Position numbers and translations under genes: made by a program. From Halobacteriovorax sp. (GTDB taxonomy: Bacteria; Bdellovibrionota; Bacteriovoracia; Bacteriovoracales; Bacteriovoracaceae): 64,000 nt of DNA. The DNA is taken from the NCBI GenBank assembly GCA_002720865.1, contig PBIO01000027.1, positions 1 to 64,000 on the forward strand, read 5' to 3'. The first letter of the stretch is position 1; every line of letters begins with the position of its first letter. The notes beneath the pieces are model-generated. The model worked only from the letters and a program-made list of their open reading frames with translations, was not told where the DNA came from and made no database searches. Positions 43,233-52,400 of this stretch are shown here, in pieces.

Positions 43233-44015
43233 TTAGTTAAGAAGGCTTAATAGTTCATTCATAAGTGTTCTACTTGTGGAAACACCACTTGTCATGGAAA
43301 TGCTATTATTTCCATCGAGACCTTGATGCACTCCGCCAGCCTCTTCCATAATTATTTTTAGGGGAGCTAAGTCCCAGATATGTAAATAAGGGTCTACCAT
43401 TAAATCTAAGCGTCCCGTGGCCACTAAGATATGTCCATAACAGTCTCCCCACATTCTTTCCTTAGAGCAGGTATTTCGAAGCAGTTCTAAGAGCTCATCA
43501 TTTTTAGAAATAGAAAAATATTCTGGAGCACTATAACTAAACATGGATTTCTTTAAACTTTCGGCCGTTTTTATTTTGCAGGGAATAAATTCTGAAGTAT
43601 TTGAGCGCCTATGATGAGTCCCCATTCCAAGTCCGGCATAGACTGTTTCGTTTAGACTAGGAAAGTGAACAACTCCCCCAACACTTTTGCCATTATTCAA
43701 AAGGCCGATCATACATCCGTACAAAGGAACACCATTTATAAAAGAGCTAGTTCCATCAATAGGGTCTATAGTCCACACCCATTCAGCTTCATCATTTTGT
43801 TTTCCCCATTCCTCACCAATTAGGCCATCTTCAGGAAAATGATCGAGAATATTTTCTCTTAAGATTCGCTCAGTCTCCTTATCGGCCTTAGTAACAAAGC
43901 TTCCGTCGACCTTAGTCTCCACAGCGAATCCTTTCTCAGCAAAATCGAGGATAATAAAGCTAGCATCCCCAACTAAATCAAGGGCCAAGGAAAGTCGTGT
44001 TTTGAGGGGATCCAT
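43233..44015 (-). CDS. Inositol-monophosphatase-family phosphatase, histidinol-phosphatase-like
   Basis: 260 residues. Metal-binding motifs are LIGEEWGK (Glu), TIDPIDGTSSF and a C-terminal WDLAPLKIIMEEAGG. The pattern resembles HisN-type histidinol phosphatases more than inositol phosphatases, but the histidine genes are not nearby, so substrate remains open. The ribosome site is partly in the upstream hairpin. Confidence 0.85.
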   Translation of the reverse strand: MDPLKTRLSLALDLVGDASFIILDFAEKGFAVETKVDGSFVTKADKETERILRENILDHFPEDGLIGEEWGKQNDEAEWVWTIDPIDGTSSFINGVPLYGCMIGLLNNGKSVGGVVHFPSLNETVYAGLGMGTHHRRSNTSEFIPCKIKTAESLKKSMFSYSAPEYFSISKNDELLELLRNTCSKERMWGDCYGHILVATGRLDLMVDPYLHIWDLAPLKIIMEEAGGVHQGLDGNNSISMTSGVSTSRTLMNELLSLLN

Positions 44016-44025
44016 ACAAGAAAGT

Positions 44026-44079
44026 TACCTGGTTACTTGCAAAACTGAAATAAATTTCAGTTTTACAAGTAACCAGGTA
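44026..44079. repeat. Long near-perfect inverted repeat before the IMPase-family gene
   Basis: Arms of 25 bases (44026-44050 and 44055-44079) with one mismatch and a 4-base TAAA loop. It begins 9 bases beyond the FKBP stop and ends 11 bases before the phosphatase ATG (minus strand). The only likely ribosome site (AGGTAAC) for the latter lies in the stem. Weak T-run, so a conventional terminator is less likely. Confidence 0.75.
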
Positions 44080-44087
44080 CCTAATAA

Positions 44088-44813
44088 TTATTTTTTCTTA
44101 GGAGCTGGTGCTGGAGCAGGAGCGTCTTTTTTCTTAATTTCAAAAAGCTCTACTTCAAATACCAGAGTGGCTCCGCCTGGAACCTTTGGTGGTGCACCTG
44201 CATCGCCGTAAGCAAGATTTGCTGGGATAACAAGTTTAATTTTTCCACCTTCTTTTATTAACTGAAGACCTTCAGTCCAGCCTTTGATGACTCTATTAAG
44301 AGGAAAAGTAACTTTGGTACCTCTATCAACTGAAGAATCAAAAACTTTACCGTCAGTTAATGTTCCGTGATAGTGAACTTCAACTAAATCATCAGCCTTT
44401 GGAGTTTTACCTGTACCTTCTTTTAAAACTTTATAAGCGATACCTGACTCAGTTTTCTTAGCTCCACTTTTTACAAAGTCCTCTAGAAACTTTTGTCCTG
44501 ATTGCTTTAGCTTTTCAGAGTTTTTTTGCATTCTTTCTCTGAATACTTTTTGTACTTGAGGCTGATACTTAGCTACGTCGACGGCAGGTTTTGAACCATT
44601 AGCAGCGTCACGAACACCTTGTACTAAAGAGTTGATTTCACCCTCGCTAAGTGAAAGGTTAGCAAGACGAGAACCAAACATACTACCTACAGTATAAAAT
44701 ACTTTTTCATCTTCATTAGATGGTGCTGTACTTGAAGAACCAGATCCGCCTTCTTTTTTACAACCTACAGTTAGAAGAGCGCCTAGCAATAGGGCCAAAC
44801 TCAGAAATTTCAT
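44088..44813 (-). CDS. FkpA/Mip-type FKBP lipoprotein
   Basis: 241 residues. Lipobox TVGCKKE at residue 18, then a Gly/Ser linker, an N-terminal FKBP_N dimerisation domain (VFYTVGSMFGSRLANL), and an FKBP domain (VEVHYHGTLTDGKVFDSSVD; VIKGWTEGLQLIKEGGKI; AYGDAGAPPKVPGGATLVF). Ends with a Lys/Pro/Ala-rich tail. Predicted to assist folding of envelope proteins. Confidence 0.92.
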   Translation of the reverse strand: MKFLSLALLLGALLTVGCKKEGGSGSSSTAPSNEDEKVFYTVGSMFGSRLANLSLSEGEINSLVQGVRDAANGSKPAVDVAKYQPQVQKVFRERMQKNSEKLKQSGQKFLEDFVKSGAKKTESGIAYKVLKEGTGKTPKADDLVEVHYHGTLTDGKVFDSSVDRGTKVTFPLNRVIKGWTEGLQLIKEGGKIKLVIPANLAYGDAGAPPKVPGGATLVFEVELFEIKKKDAPAPAPAPKKK

Positions 44814-44893
44814 TTAACATCCTTTGTCATTATTTCTATATTACTGAAAATTCTAATGAACCTTCGTCATTTTGCAAAGATAAAACATCGGTT

Positions 44894-45682
44894 TTAATTT
44901 AATGGCTCAGGGTATAAATGCTTCTCCCAGGCCTTTTGTTTTCCATTTGGAGAGATTTTATAATCATTATTATAAAGGGCCCATTCCCAGTCCCCGTAAA
45001 GTGGGTTGGGAAGGACAATAAACTTTTTTCCCCATTGGTTCTTTTGTGTATCAACAAGAGTTGCTCTGGCATCTAGAGGCTTACCATCGAAAATTTCAGC
45101 AAAATCACCTAATGTATCTCCCATAAGAAGAACAATATGGTGTTTTGCTAGGATTTGTTTTCTTCTAGGCTCTTTTGTTTTTTTTGTCGTTTTCATCAGT
45201 AGGTTTTCTTTCTTTATCGGAAAGCCTGCTTCCTTTAAGTTTTTATAAGTAGCGTCAAATAAAGTTATCTTTCTATTTGTCACATAAAAAACTTCAACGC
45301 CTTTCTTATTTGCCCAGTTCAAAAATTCTTTTGCCCCAGGAAGTGCACGTGCATTGGCCTGATTGGTCCATTCTTTCCAATTCTCAGAATTATACGTATC
45401 CCCTTCAATAATTAATTTTGCTTGAAAGGGAGAATTATCAAGAACTGTTTCATCCACATCCACAACAACTGCTCGCTTCTTTGTTCTGGTGGCGTACTGG
45501 ATGTCCGCATTAAGCCTAAGCTTAGCTAAATTAAAAGCTTGGTAGCTTAAGGCCCTATACTCCGCTGCATTTTGGACCCAGAGAGTTGCACCCACCATAA
45601 AGCCTTGTGGATTTGATTTTCTTGAAATTTGGCTACAAGAAAAAGCTGATATCAAAAATAAAATAAACCAAAGATTTTTCAT
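44894..45682 (-). CDS. Class C acid phosphatase, e(P4)-like lipoprotein
   Basis: 262 residues from ATG 45682 (AAGG upstream; a GTG at 45697 is an alternative). Lipobox FSCSQ. HAD-type phosphatase with DVDETVLDNSP (nucleophile and acid Asp), VEVFYVTNRK and LLMGDTLGDFAEIF. Outer-membrane 5'-nucleotidase/NAD-scavenging role in relatives. It follows rnhA with a slight overlap. Confidence 0.88.
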   Translation of the reverse strand: MKNLWFILFLISAFSCSQISRKSNPQGFMVGATLWVQNAAEYRALSYQAFNLAKLRLNADIQYATRTKKRAVVVDVDETVLDNSPFQAKLIIEGDTYNSENWKEWTNQANARALPGAKEFLNWANKKGVEVFYVTNRKITLFDATYKNLKEAGFPIKKENLLMKTTKKTKEPRRKQILAKHHIVLLMGDTLGDFAEIFDGKPLDARATLVDTQKNQWGKKFIVLPNPLYGDWEWALYNNDYKISPNGKQKAWEKHLYPEPLN

Positions 45683-45683
45683 T

Positions 45684-46328
45684 TTAATAACCTTCACTGT
45701 CTAGGGCCTCATTGGCCAACTGATCACAGTATTCATTTTGAGGATGCCCTTGATGACCCCTCACCCATTCATAATCAATATTTTTAAACTCGGAGACGAG
45801 CTCATCTAAAATTTTCCACTGCTCAACATTTTCAGGAACTTTCTTATCAGCTTTTTTCCAGCCCCTGGCCTTCCAGCCTGGAACCCATTTTGAAATTCCA
45901 TCTAGGACATATTTGGAATCGCTTACTAACCTAGTTTCTGTTTCAGAGGGAATATTATTATTTTCATAATATTCAAGAAGAGTACGAAGTCCTTCAATGG
46001 CCCCTTGAAGCTCCATCCTATTATTAGTTGTTTCTTCATCTACTGCCGAATCAAAGAAGATGACTTCTCCCTTCCAGTTTTGGGCCACCATTCCCCAGGC
46101 CCCTGGACCTGGATTGCCTCGACAAGCCCCATCACTATAAACAGCATACCCTTCTGTCTTTAAATTTTCTGGAGCTGAAAATTCAGCAGTGCTAGATTTT
46201 TTGGAAACAGTAAAGTCTAAGTGATCAGCTTCTTTTACCAGAACATCTAAAGCCTCTAAGGCCGATTGATTATCAACAAAGAGCTCTTTTAAAAATTTTA
46301 TGCTTTTATCAAATTTATTTTTACTCAT
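45684..46328 (-). CDS. rnhA: Ribonuclease HI
   Basis: 214 residues, longer than the 155-residue standard because of about 60 extra N-terminal residues that are not a typical hybrid-binding domain. Catalytic residues: YSDGACRGNPGPGAW (Asp), NNRMELQGAIEG (Glu), LVSDSKYV (Asp) and NEYCDQLANEA (Asp), plus the WVRGHQGHP loop. Degrades RNA in RNA-DNA hybrids. It overlaps tyrS by four bases. Confidence 0.94.
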   Translation of the reverse strand: MSKNKFDKSIKFLKELFVDNQSALEALDVLVKEADHLDFTVSKKSSTAEFSAPENLKTEGYAVYSDGACRGNPGPGAWGMVAQNWKGEVIFFDSAVDEETTNNRMELQGAIEGLRTLLEYYENNNIPSETETRLVSDSKYVLDGISKWVPGWKARGWKKADKKVPENVEQWKILDELVSEFKNIDYEWVRGHQGHPQNEYCDQLANEALDSEGY

Positions 46329-47569
46329 TTTAATTTTAGGAATTTTCTCTTCCCAACCTTTATAACTTTCCCAGCAAAGGAATCGTCTAGAACCTTTTCG
46401 ATATCGGTAATTTTATCACCGTCAACAACTCCGACAGCGTTGGCCTGAACCATCCTTCTGGCCTCTTTTTTAGATGGCACTAAGCCAGCATCGAGCAAGA
46501 TATCAATTAAAAGAGCACCTCTTTCAAACTCAGACTCAGGGGCATCATCTGGAACTCCCCCTTTTTTAAATACGGACTCAAACTTCTCTCTCATTTCTAT
46601 GCCAGAGCCTTCACCATGAAAAAAGTCGACCACATTCATAGCAAGCATTTTCTTTGTTTCATTAGGGTGAAGTGTTCCCTTCTCAAGACCTGCAATGGTC
46701 TGCTCAATCTCATCGGTGTTTAAGCTAGAAACATATCTAAAGTAATCCGCCATTAGCTCGTCGGGAATAGACATAATCTTTCCAAACTTATCAAAAGGGT
46801 CATCTTGAATGGCGATATAATTATTTAAAGATTTACTCATCTTTTGAGAGCCGCAGGTACCCGTAATAATCGGAAGAAGCATGGCCACTTGAGGTCTCAT
46901 ATTCCTATGTTTTTGATAGTCTCTTCCCATTAGAACATTAAACTTTTGATCACTACCACCAAGCTCCACGTCAGCTTTAACAAAAACAGAATCAATCCCT
47001 TGAAGGACGGGGTAGAAAAGCTCATGTAGAGCAAGTGGGCTTCCCTCCTCTAATCTCTTTGCAAAGGTGTCGTGAGAGAGAAGTTTAGCGCAAGTTGTTT
47101 CCGCGGCCCAACCGATAATATCTCTAAGCCCAACCTCTTCAAACCATTCTGTTTGGTAACAGACTTCAGTTCTATTACGATCTAAAACCGTGTAGACCTG
47201 ATCCATATAAGTTCTGGCATTGGCCCTAACCTGATCGGCCGTAAGACTAGATCGGCTAACATCTTTTCCCGTTGGGTCGCCAATACTTGCCGTATAGTCA
47301 CCAATAATAACAACCCCTAGGTGACCTAGGTCTTGAAACTGCCTCATTTTTTTATAGGGAACGAGATGACCCAAGTGCACATCAAAGCCAGTTGGATCAA
47401 TTCCACATTTAACCCTTAGGGGTTTATCTTCTTTAATTGAATGCCGAAGCATATCTCTAAACTCAGGTTCTGGTGTTATTTCAGAAACACCAAAAGAGAG
47501 CACTTTCCATTGTCTTTGAAACTCTGCTTCTTGATCACTTGTTAATTCTATTTTTTCAGCATCAGCCAT
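46325..47569 (-). CDS. tyrS: Tyrosyl-tRNA synthetase
   Basis: 414 residues. Class Ic synthetase with HLGHLVPYKKM (HIGH-like), the tyrosine pocket and KMSKSLNNY. The C-terminus is an S4 RNA-binding domain (LVPSKKEARRMVQANAVGVV). Supplies Tyr-tRNA. First gene of the tyrS-rnhA-phosphatase unit. I see no T-box in the 144-base intergenic region. Confidence 0.97.
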   Translation of the reverse strand: MADAEKIELTSDQEAEFQRQWKVLSFGVSEITPEPEFRDMLRHSIKEDKPLRVKCGIDPTGFDVHLGHLVPYKKMRQFQDLGHLGVVIIGDYTASIGDPTGKDVSRSSLTADQVRANARTYMDQVYTVLDRNRTEVCYQTEWFEEVGLRDIIGWAAETTCAKLLSHDTFAKRLEEGSPLALHELFYPVLQGIDSVFVKADVELGGSDQKFNVLMGRDYQKHRNMRPQVAMLLPIITGTCGSQKMSKSLNNYIAIQDDPFDKFGKIMSIPDELMADYFRYVSSLNTDEIEQTIAGLEKGTLHPNETKKMLAMNVVDFFHGEGSGIEMREKFESVFKKGGVPDDAPESEFERGALLIDILLDAGLVPSKKEARRMVQANAVGVVDGDKITDIEKVLDDSFAGKVIKVGKRKFLKLK

Positions 47570-47658
47570 AAATGAACTCCATTTAGATAACCAGCCTATT
47601 TTAACGAACTTCTTTATAGTTGTCCCCCTTTACTCTAATGATGCGACAAGTAATCTAC

Positions 47659-47687
47659 TTGCTATCGACGTGGCCTCCCATTAAAAT
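47659..47687 (+). promoter_or_regulatory. Sigma-70-like promoter for the M14 peptidase gene
   Basis: TTGCTA (47659-47664), 17-base spacer, TAAAAT (47682-47687); the gene start at 47714 has GGGAG. Confidence 0.5.
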
Positions 47688-47713
47688 CGAGAAGAGAATT
47701 ATTTGGGAGAAAT

Positions 47714-48397
47714 ATGAACTTAGTTGATTTAAAACCTGGCTCAAGTGCCATGGGTGACGACATCGTTTCCTTTAGAACTGAGAATAAGGGTTCAAAGTAT
47801 ATTTATCTTATGGCCGGTGTTCACGGTGATGAGGTGGAAGGTGTTTATGTTCTCGATGAAATAATGAAATGGTTAAAAGAAACTGAAGAGTATCAACTTC
47901 CAACTATTATCATTCCAATTCTAAATGTGGACGGTTACCGTGCTGGTACAAGAGTAAATGCCCACGGAGTTGATCTCAATAGAAACCTTCCCTCTAAGTC
48001 TTGGACAAGTGAAGCCAGAGAAGCAAAGTATAATCCTGGCGCTGAAGCATTAAGCGAACCAGAGAATCAATATTTAGATAAGCTCTTTAGTAAGTATAAG
48101 CCTGGCTTTATTTTAACCATGCATTCTTGGAAACCCATGATCAACTACAATGGTGACTGTAAGGATTTAGCGGATATTTTGCACAAGCATAATAATTATG
48201 AAGTTTGCGATGATATTCAAGGTCACCCAACTCCCGGCTCTCTTGGGGACTATGGTCCTGAAAAATATGGAGCCCCAGTCCTAACTTTTGAGTGTCCCCT
48301 TATTTCAGAGGGAAAAACCTTAAAAGAAGTTTGGGATGAAAGTGCAGAGGGCTTTAAAGAATTACTTCTGTCAGAGAACTTGAAAAAATACCTCTAA
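47714..48397 (+). CDS. M14 zinc carboxypeptidase / MpaA-like peptidase
   Basis: 227 residues. Zinc and catalytic motifs: MAGVHGDEVEGVYV (His, Glu), NRNLPSKSW (substrate Arg region) and LTMHSWKP (His), with a late TFECPLI Glu. Similar to MpaA (cleaves murein tripeptide) and succinylglutamate desuccinylase-type proteins. No signal peptide, so cytosolic peptidoglycan recycling is a reasonable role (inference). Confidence 0.83.
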   Translation: MNLVDLKPGSSAMGDDIVSFRTENKGSKYIYLMAGVHGDEVEGVYVLDEIMKWLKETEEYQLPTIIIPILNVDGYRAGTRVNAHGVDLNRNLPSKSWTSEAREAKYNPGAEALSEPENQYLDKLFSKYKPGFILTMHSWKPMINYNGDCKDLADILHKHNNYEVCDDIQGHPTPGSLGDYGPEKYGAPVLTFECPLISEGKTLKEVWDESAEGFKELLLSENLKKYL

Positions 48398-48412
48398 GAT
48401 ACCGAAATCACA

Positions 48413-48435
48413 CACTGTCTAAACTTTAGACAGTG
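48413..48435. promoter_or_regulatory. 23-bp perfect palindrome, candidate operator
   Basis: Arms CACTGTCTAAA and TTTAGACAGTG, 11 bp each, with one central C. It lies 15 bases after the M14 gene stop, well ahead of the barrel gene at 48590, followed by a smaller GCGC-TCCG-GCGC hairpin. No T-run follows, so a protein-binding site is likelier than a terminator. Confidence 0.5.
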
Positions 48436-48589
48436 GGGCCAAAGCGCTCCGGCGCATCCACCTAGTTTCAGCCATTTCCGACTAAAGCAGTCCAGCTTTG
48501 ACTCCAATTCATTGGCACATAGGTTGCACTTTAATCTTGGAACAAATAGACAGATGGAGTTGTCATAAGCCGGTAACATGAGGAAAAAC

Positions 48590-49405
48590 ATGGCCTTAGT
48601 GCAACTTTTTATCTTTTTTCTATTAATGGGAAGCTCTGCCTTTGGTGGCGAAATGTCTAAAAATAAGACAGGTCTAAATGCCGAAGAGAAAAAGAGCTAC
48701 AATATAACCTTCGGGTCCGTTTTAACCTCTTCCCTTCATGAGCTTGATTCAAACGATCATCAGCTATCTAATGAGTTTTCAATATCACCTACTTTTGATT
48801 TAGGTCAGGGCTATACCTTATTTTCAAGTATTGCCGGAACTAAAGATCTAAAAGGCGAAAGAAAATTCTATATGGGTGATGGCTCCGTAGGAGTTAGCAC
48901 GACTTTAAGAAAATTTGGAGACCTAACTATTACGGGAACTAGTGCCGTGGCCATTCCACTAAGTGAAGGTTCTAAAGATATTCAAACTCTAAGAACAAGC
49001 ATTAGCTTAATCCCTAGTTTTAAGTACTCGGTAAATAAAAGTATCAAGCTATCTTATACTCCCTCAGCAAAACTAAATATTCATGAATTTAAAACCAGCT
49101 TAACTGGTTCAAGTAATACTCAATATCAATTAGGAAATACGGCAGCCTTTGTGTTTACAGGACTAGATTGGGTTACTGCCGTAGCAACAGCAACTTATTT
49201 AAGAAAATTTACTTATAGAGGTAATACTTCGGATGTTTATGCTTTTTCTCAAAGCTTAAGCTTTACTCCGACTCCTGCTACCTCTATTACCCTAGGCCAT
49301 GCAATAGGGGCCAACCCACTACAACCAAACGGAATAGAACAAGAAATAAAAGTATTTGATGAAAGAAAGTCCAGTGTCTTCACTGGATTTAGCTTTACCT
49401 ACTAA
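48590..49405 (+). CDS. Predicted outer-membrane beta-barrel protein
   Basis: 271 residues from ATG 48590, preferred over 48578 because GAGG lies six bases upstream. The signal peptide MALVQLFIFFLLMGSSAFGG is followed by alternating strands and a terminal aromatic strand FTGFSFTY. No family recognised. It ends 11 bases before the giant metzincin-like lipoprotein, so the two are likely an operon. Confidence 0.7.
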   Translation: MALVQLFIFFLLMGSSAFGGEMSKNKTGLNAEEKKSYNITFGSVLTSSLHELDSNDHQLSNEFSISPTFDLGQGYTLFSSIAGTKDLKGERKFYMGDGSVGVSTTLRKFGDLTITGTSAVAIPLSEGSKDIQTLRTSISLIPSFKYSVNKSIKLSYTPSAKLNIHEFKTSLTGSSNTQYQLGNTAAFVFTGLDWVTAVATATYLRKFTYRGNTSDVYAFSQSLSFTPTPATSITLGHAIGANPLQPNGIEQEIKVFDERKSSVFTGFSFTY

Positions 49406-49416
49406 AGGATGATGTA

Positions 49417-52400
49417 ATGAAGGTGAATGAAGAAAGAAACCTAATGAAAACCATGATGGGACTGCTCTTAGTGGCCAGTCTTTTTGTCAGTTGTGCTAAG
49501 GAACTTCCTGAAGATGTCAGTGATGATATTATCGAGACGGCCCATAGCTTAGAACTTTTTAAGTCTTCAGCTGAACTTGAGACAGTTGGTGAGACTGGGA
49601 TTATGGCCTTAAGCTCTAAGGACGAAGTTAGCGATATTATCGCGGTAAACGAGCTTGGTCTTAGAAGTGTTAAAATGGTAAACGGGAACCCTGAGCTGGC
49701 TCCTTTCTTTGAAGATCTAAAACTAGAGTCTTCCACTCCAGGTGAAAAATTCACAGTACATTTTGCTTTTACAAGTAGTGCTCTTGTTGCCTACGCTGAG
49801 GTAAAAAGCCAAAGACTTACAGTTATTAATGAGCAGTTAAGTGAAACGATTAAGACTTTTTCTGGAAAAACAGTAAGAGCCTATCCTATCTTTCAATATT
49901 CGGTTCAAGCCTTTGGGGCCCTAGAAAAAGCAGAGAATGCTCTTGGTGAAAAAACAAGAACTGTTCTTTTCAAAACTAAGGCCATGGCCAATGCCACTCA
50001 TATTAAAATTGACCCAAAAGCAGAGAAAAGAAAGCATGCTGCTTTTAGATTCGATGAAATAGACGATGTTAAAGTTGTTTTTGATAAACAAAAGATCTCA
50101 AAAAGGCTTTTTAAAACTAAAGATATTATCAATCTTTTTAACTACTCATCAGAAGTTGAAGCTAACTCATCAATTGGTAAAGATGACTTTTTAAGAATGA
50201 GCGTACTAAAGGACCTACTCGTCATCCAGGTTCCTGTTAAGAAGTCTAGCCTTACGGATATTGAACTAGCTGCCCTTACATCATCTGAAAGAGATCCTAG
50301 AATTAAAATGTGTGATAAAACCATTGCTCAAGCTTCAAAAATTAAAGCTAGCATTTGTGTTCTAAAGCCTCTTTACTCGGTAAAGTTAAAGCATATTAAA
50401 TTAAAGAAGAAATACGAAGAAGGTGTTCTTTTGGCACAAATGGACTCTCCAGCTTCTTTAAATAAAATGAATCTTTCAAAGCTAATCGAAATTGACCTAG
50501 ATTCTAGATTAATTGACGCGACTATCGGAAAAGATATCAACAATGTTGATGAAATCCTAACAAGTAAAGATAAGCATTTTGACCTAAACGCCGAATACCT
50601 CTACGTACCGATGACAATGGGTACACCAAGAGAAGTTATCGCGGCAGATCCTTTTTACCAAGGTAAAGAAAAAATCGTTAAGATGCGTTTTGCTAAAGAC
50701 GGACTTGAAATTTACGAGCTTGAAAAAGACGGACGTTTTACAGATAACGACCTTAACAATACTCCAGTACTAAAAGTTCCTGGTGCTCATATTGATTATA
50801 AATGTAAGCAAGATGAGAACGACGAATGTGTTGGTGGAGATGTTGTCGACACTGACAAAGAATGGAATGAAAAAAGGTTTTTTAAGCCATCTCTTGACTC
50901 ACTAAATGTACTAGAAGTTAATCCTCTAGACGTTATGACTGTTGAAGCTGATAGCTGCTTAAGAAATGTCGGAACAAAGCTTGTTGATTATACAATCAAA
51001 AAAGGTGTTCTTAATATCGAACTTGAGAAAACTTATAAGACAAGTAACTCATGGAGATGTATCGCTGAGCACTATTTTACTGATACTGAAAACATGACTG
51101 GTTTTTCTCAAGCTGGATTTAAGGTTAGATTTTTCTACTCTGTCGTTAAACTTGATAGCTTAGCTAGCAAGGACTATGAGCCAGTTGCTTACCCTATTCC
51201 TGATCACGACGAATTTGGTTTCTTTAAAGATAAGATTTCTAAGTTAAATGGGAACTTTGATAGCCAAAGAAAAGAAAACAATTACCTTCTTAACAGATGG
51301 AACCCTAAGAAAAAGGTTATCACTTATCACCTAAGTGATACTTTTAATAAGCCAAAAAATAAGCTTATAAAAGATGCTACTTATAAAGCCTTTGAAGGAA
51401 TGAATAAGTCATTAAAGCTTGCTAATGCTGGTTTTGAATTAGAGCTTAAGGAGCCAAGTGGTAAAAAATCTGGTGACTTAAGAAATAGCATGATCGTTCT
51501 TATCGATGATCCTCTTTCAAATGGATTATTAGGATATGCTCCAACAGTAACAAACCCAAGAACTGGTGAGATTGTTCAGGGACATGTAAACATGTACTCA
51601 GGTGTTCTTACTTCAATCGTTCGTCATACTTGGGAAGGCATGGTTGACTTTACTGTAAAGAAAGCTGCTGAAGAAAAGAAGCTTTCTGAGAAGTCTATGC
51701 TACTAGTTGAAAAGAAGGCCAATACTGAAGAAGAAACAGATGAAGATAAGCAAAACAAGCTTAAGAAGATCACAAGTAAAAGACTTCTTCAAAAAGCACT
51801 TGCTGGTGGTAATCAGACTAAGTCATCACTTTTTGGTAACTTTTATGATTTCAAAATTCCTGTAAATAAAGCTGAGAAGTTAAAGAAAAACTCTAAGAAA
51901 GCAAAGCTTGCCATGGAGAGAAGACTTCATGAGAAATTTGTTTGGAATAGAGAAACAGATAGAGCTCTATCAGAGATGAGTGAATTTGAAAAACGTGCTC
52001 ATAAGCATGAAAGAAGACTTCAAAGATTCGCTGAAAACAATGCCCTATCTGCTGAAGCCTATAAGATCGCTCATACTACTAAAGAGCTTCTTCCAGGTGT
52101 TAAGGAAATGAAAGATGTTTTCAAGGCCGATGGAACACTTAAAAGATGGAGTGAGCTAACTGAAGATCAGAGAAAGATCGCAGTTGACCTCATCGTTCCT
52201 TATACTTACACAGCAACTCTAGTTCACGAAGTTGGTCACGGACTTGGTCTAAGACATAACTTTATCGCTTCAAAAGATGCTGCTAACTACTGGACTGAAG
52301 AAGAAGCTAAAGCTCTAGGACTTTCTCATGCCCCAGCTTACTCATCAGTAATGGATTACGCTTTTGATCCGTTAAATGAGAGTACAGTTTTTGGTAAGTA

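Noticed and set aside
47570-47713. Possible T-box leader for tyrS
   Set aside because: No T-box consensus or specifier stem; the region contains the promoter of the divergent M14 gene.
49395-49754. 119-residue open frame on the minus strand
   Set aside because: Antisense to the start of the giant lipoprotein gene, Ser-rich artefact, no start context.
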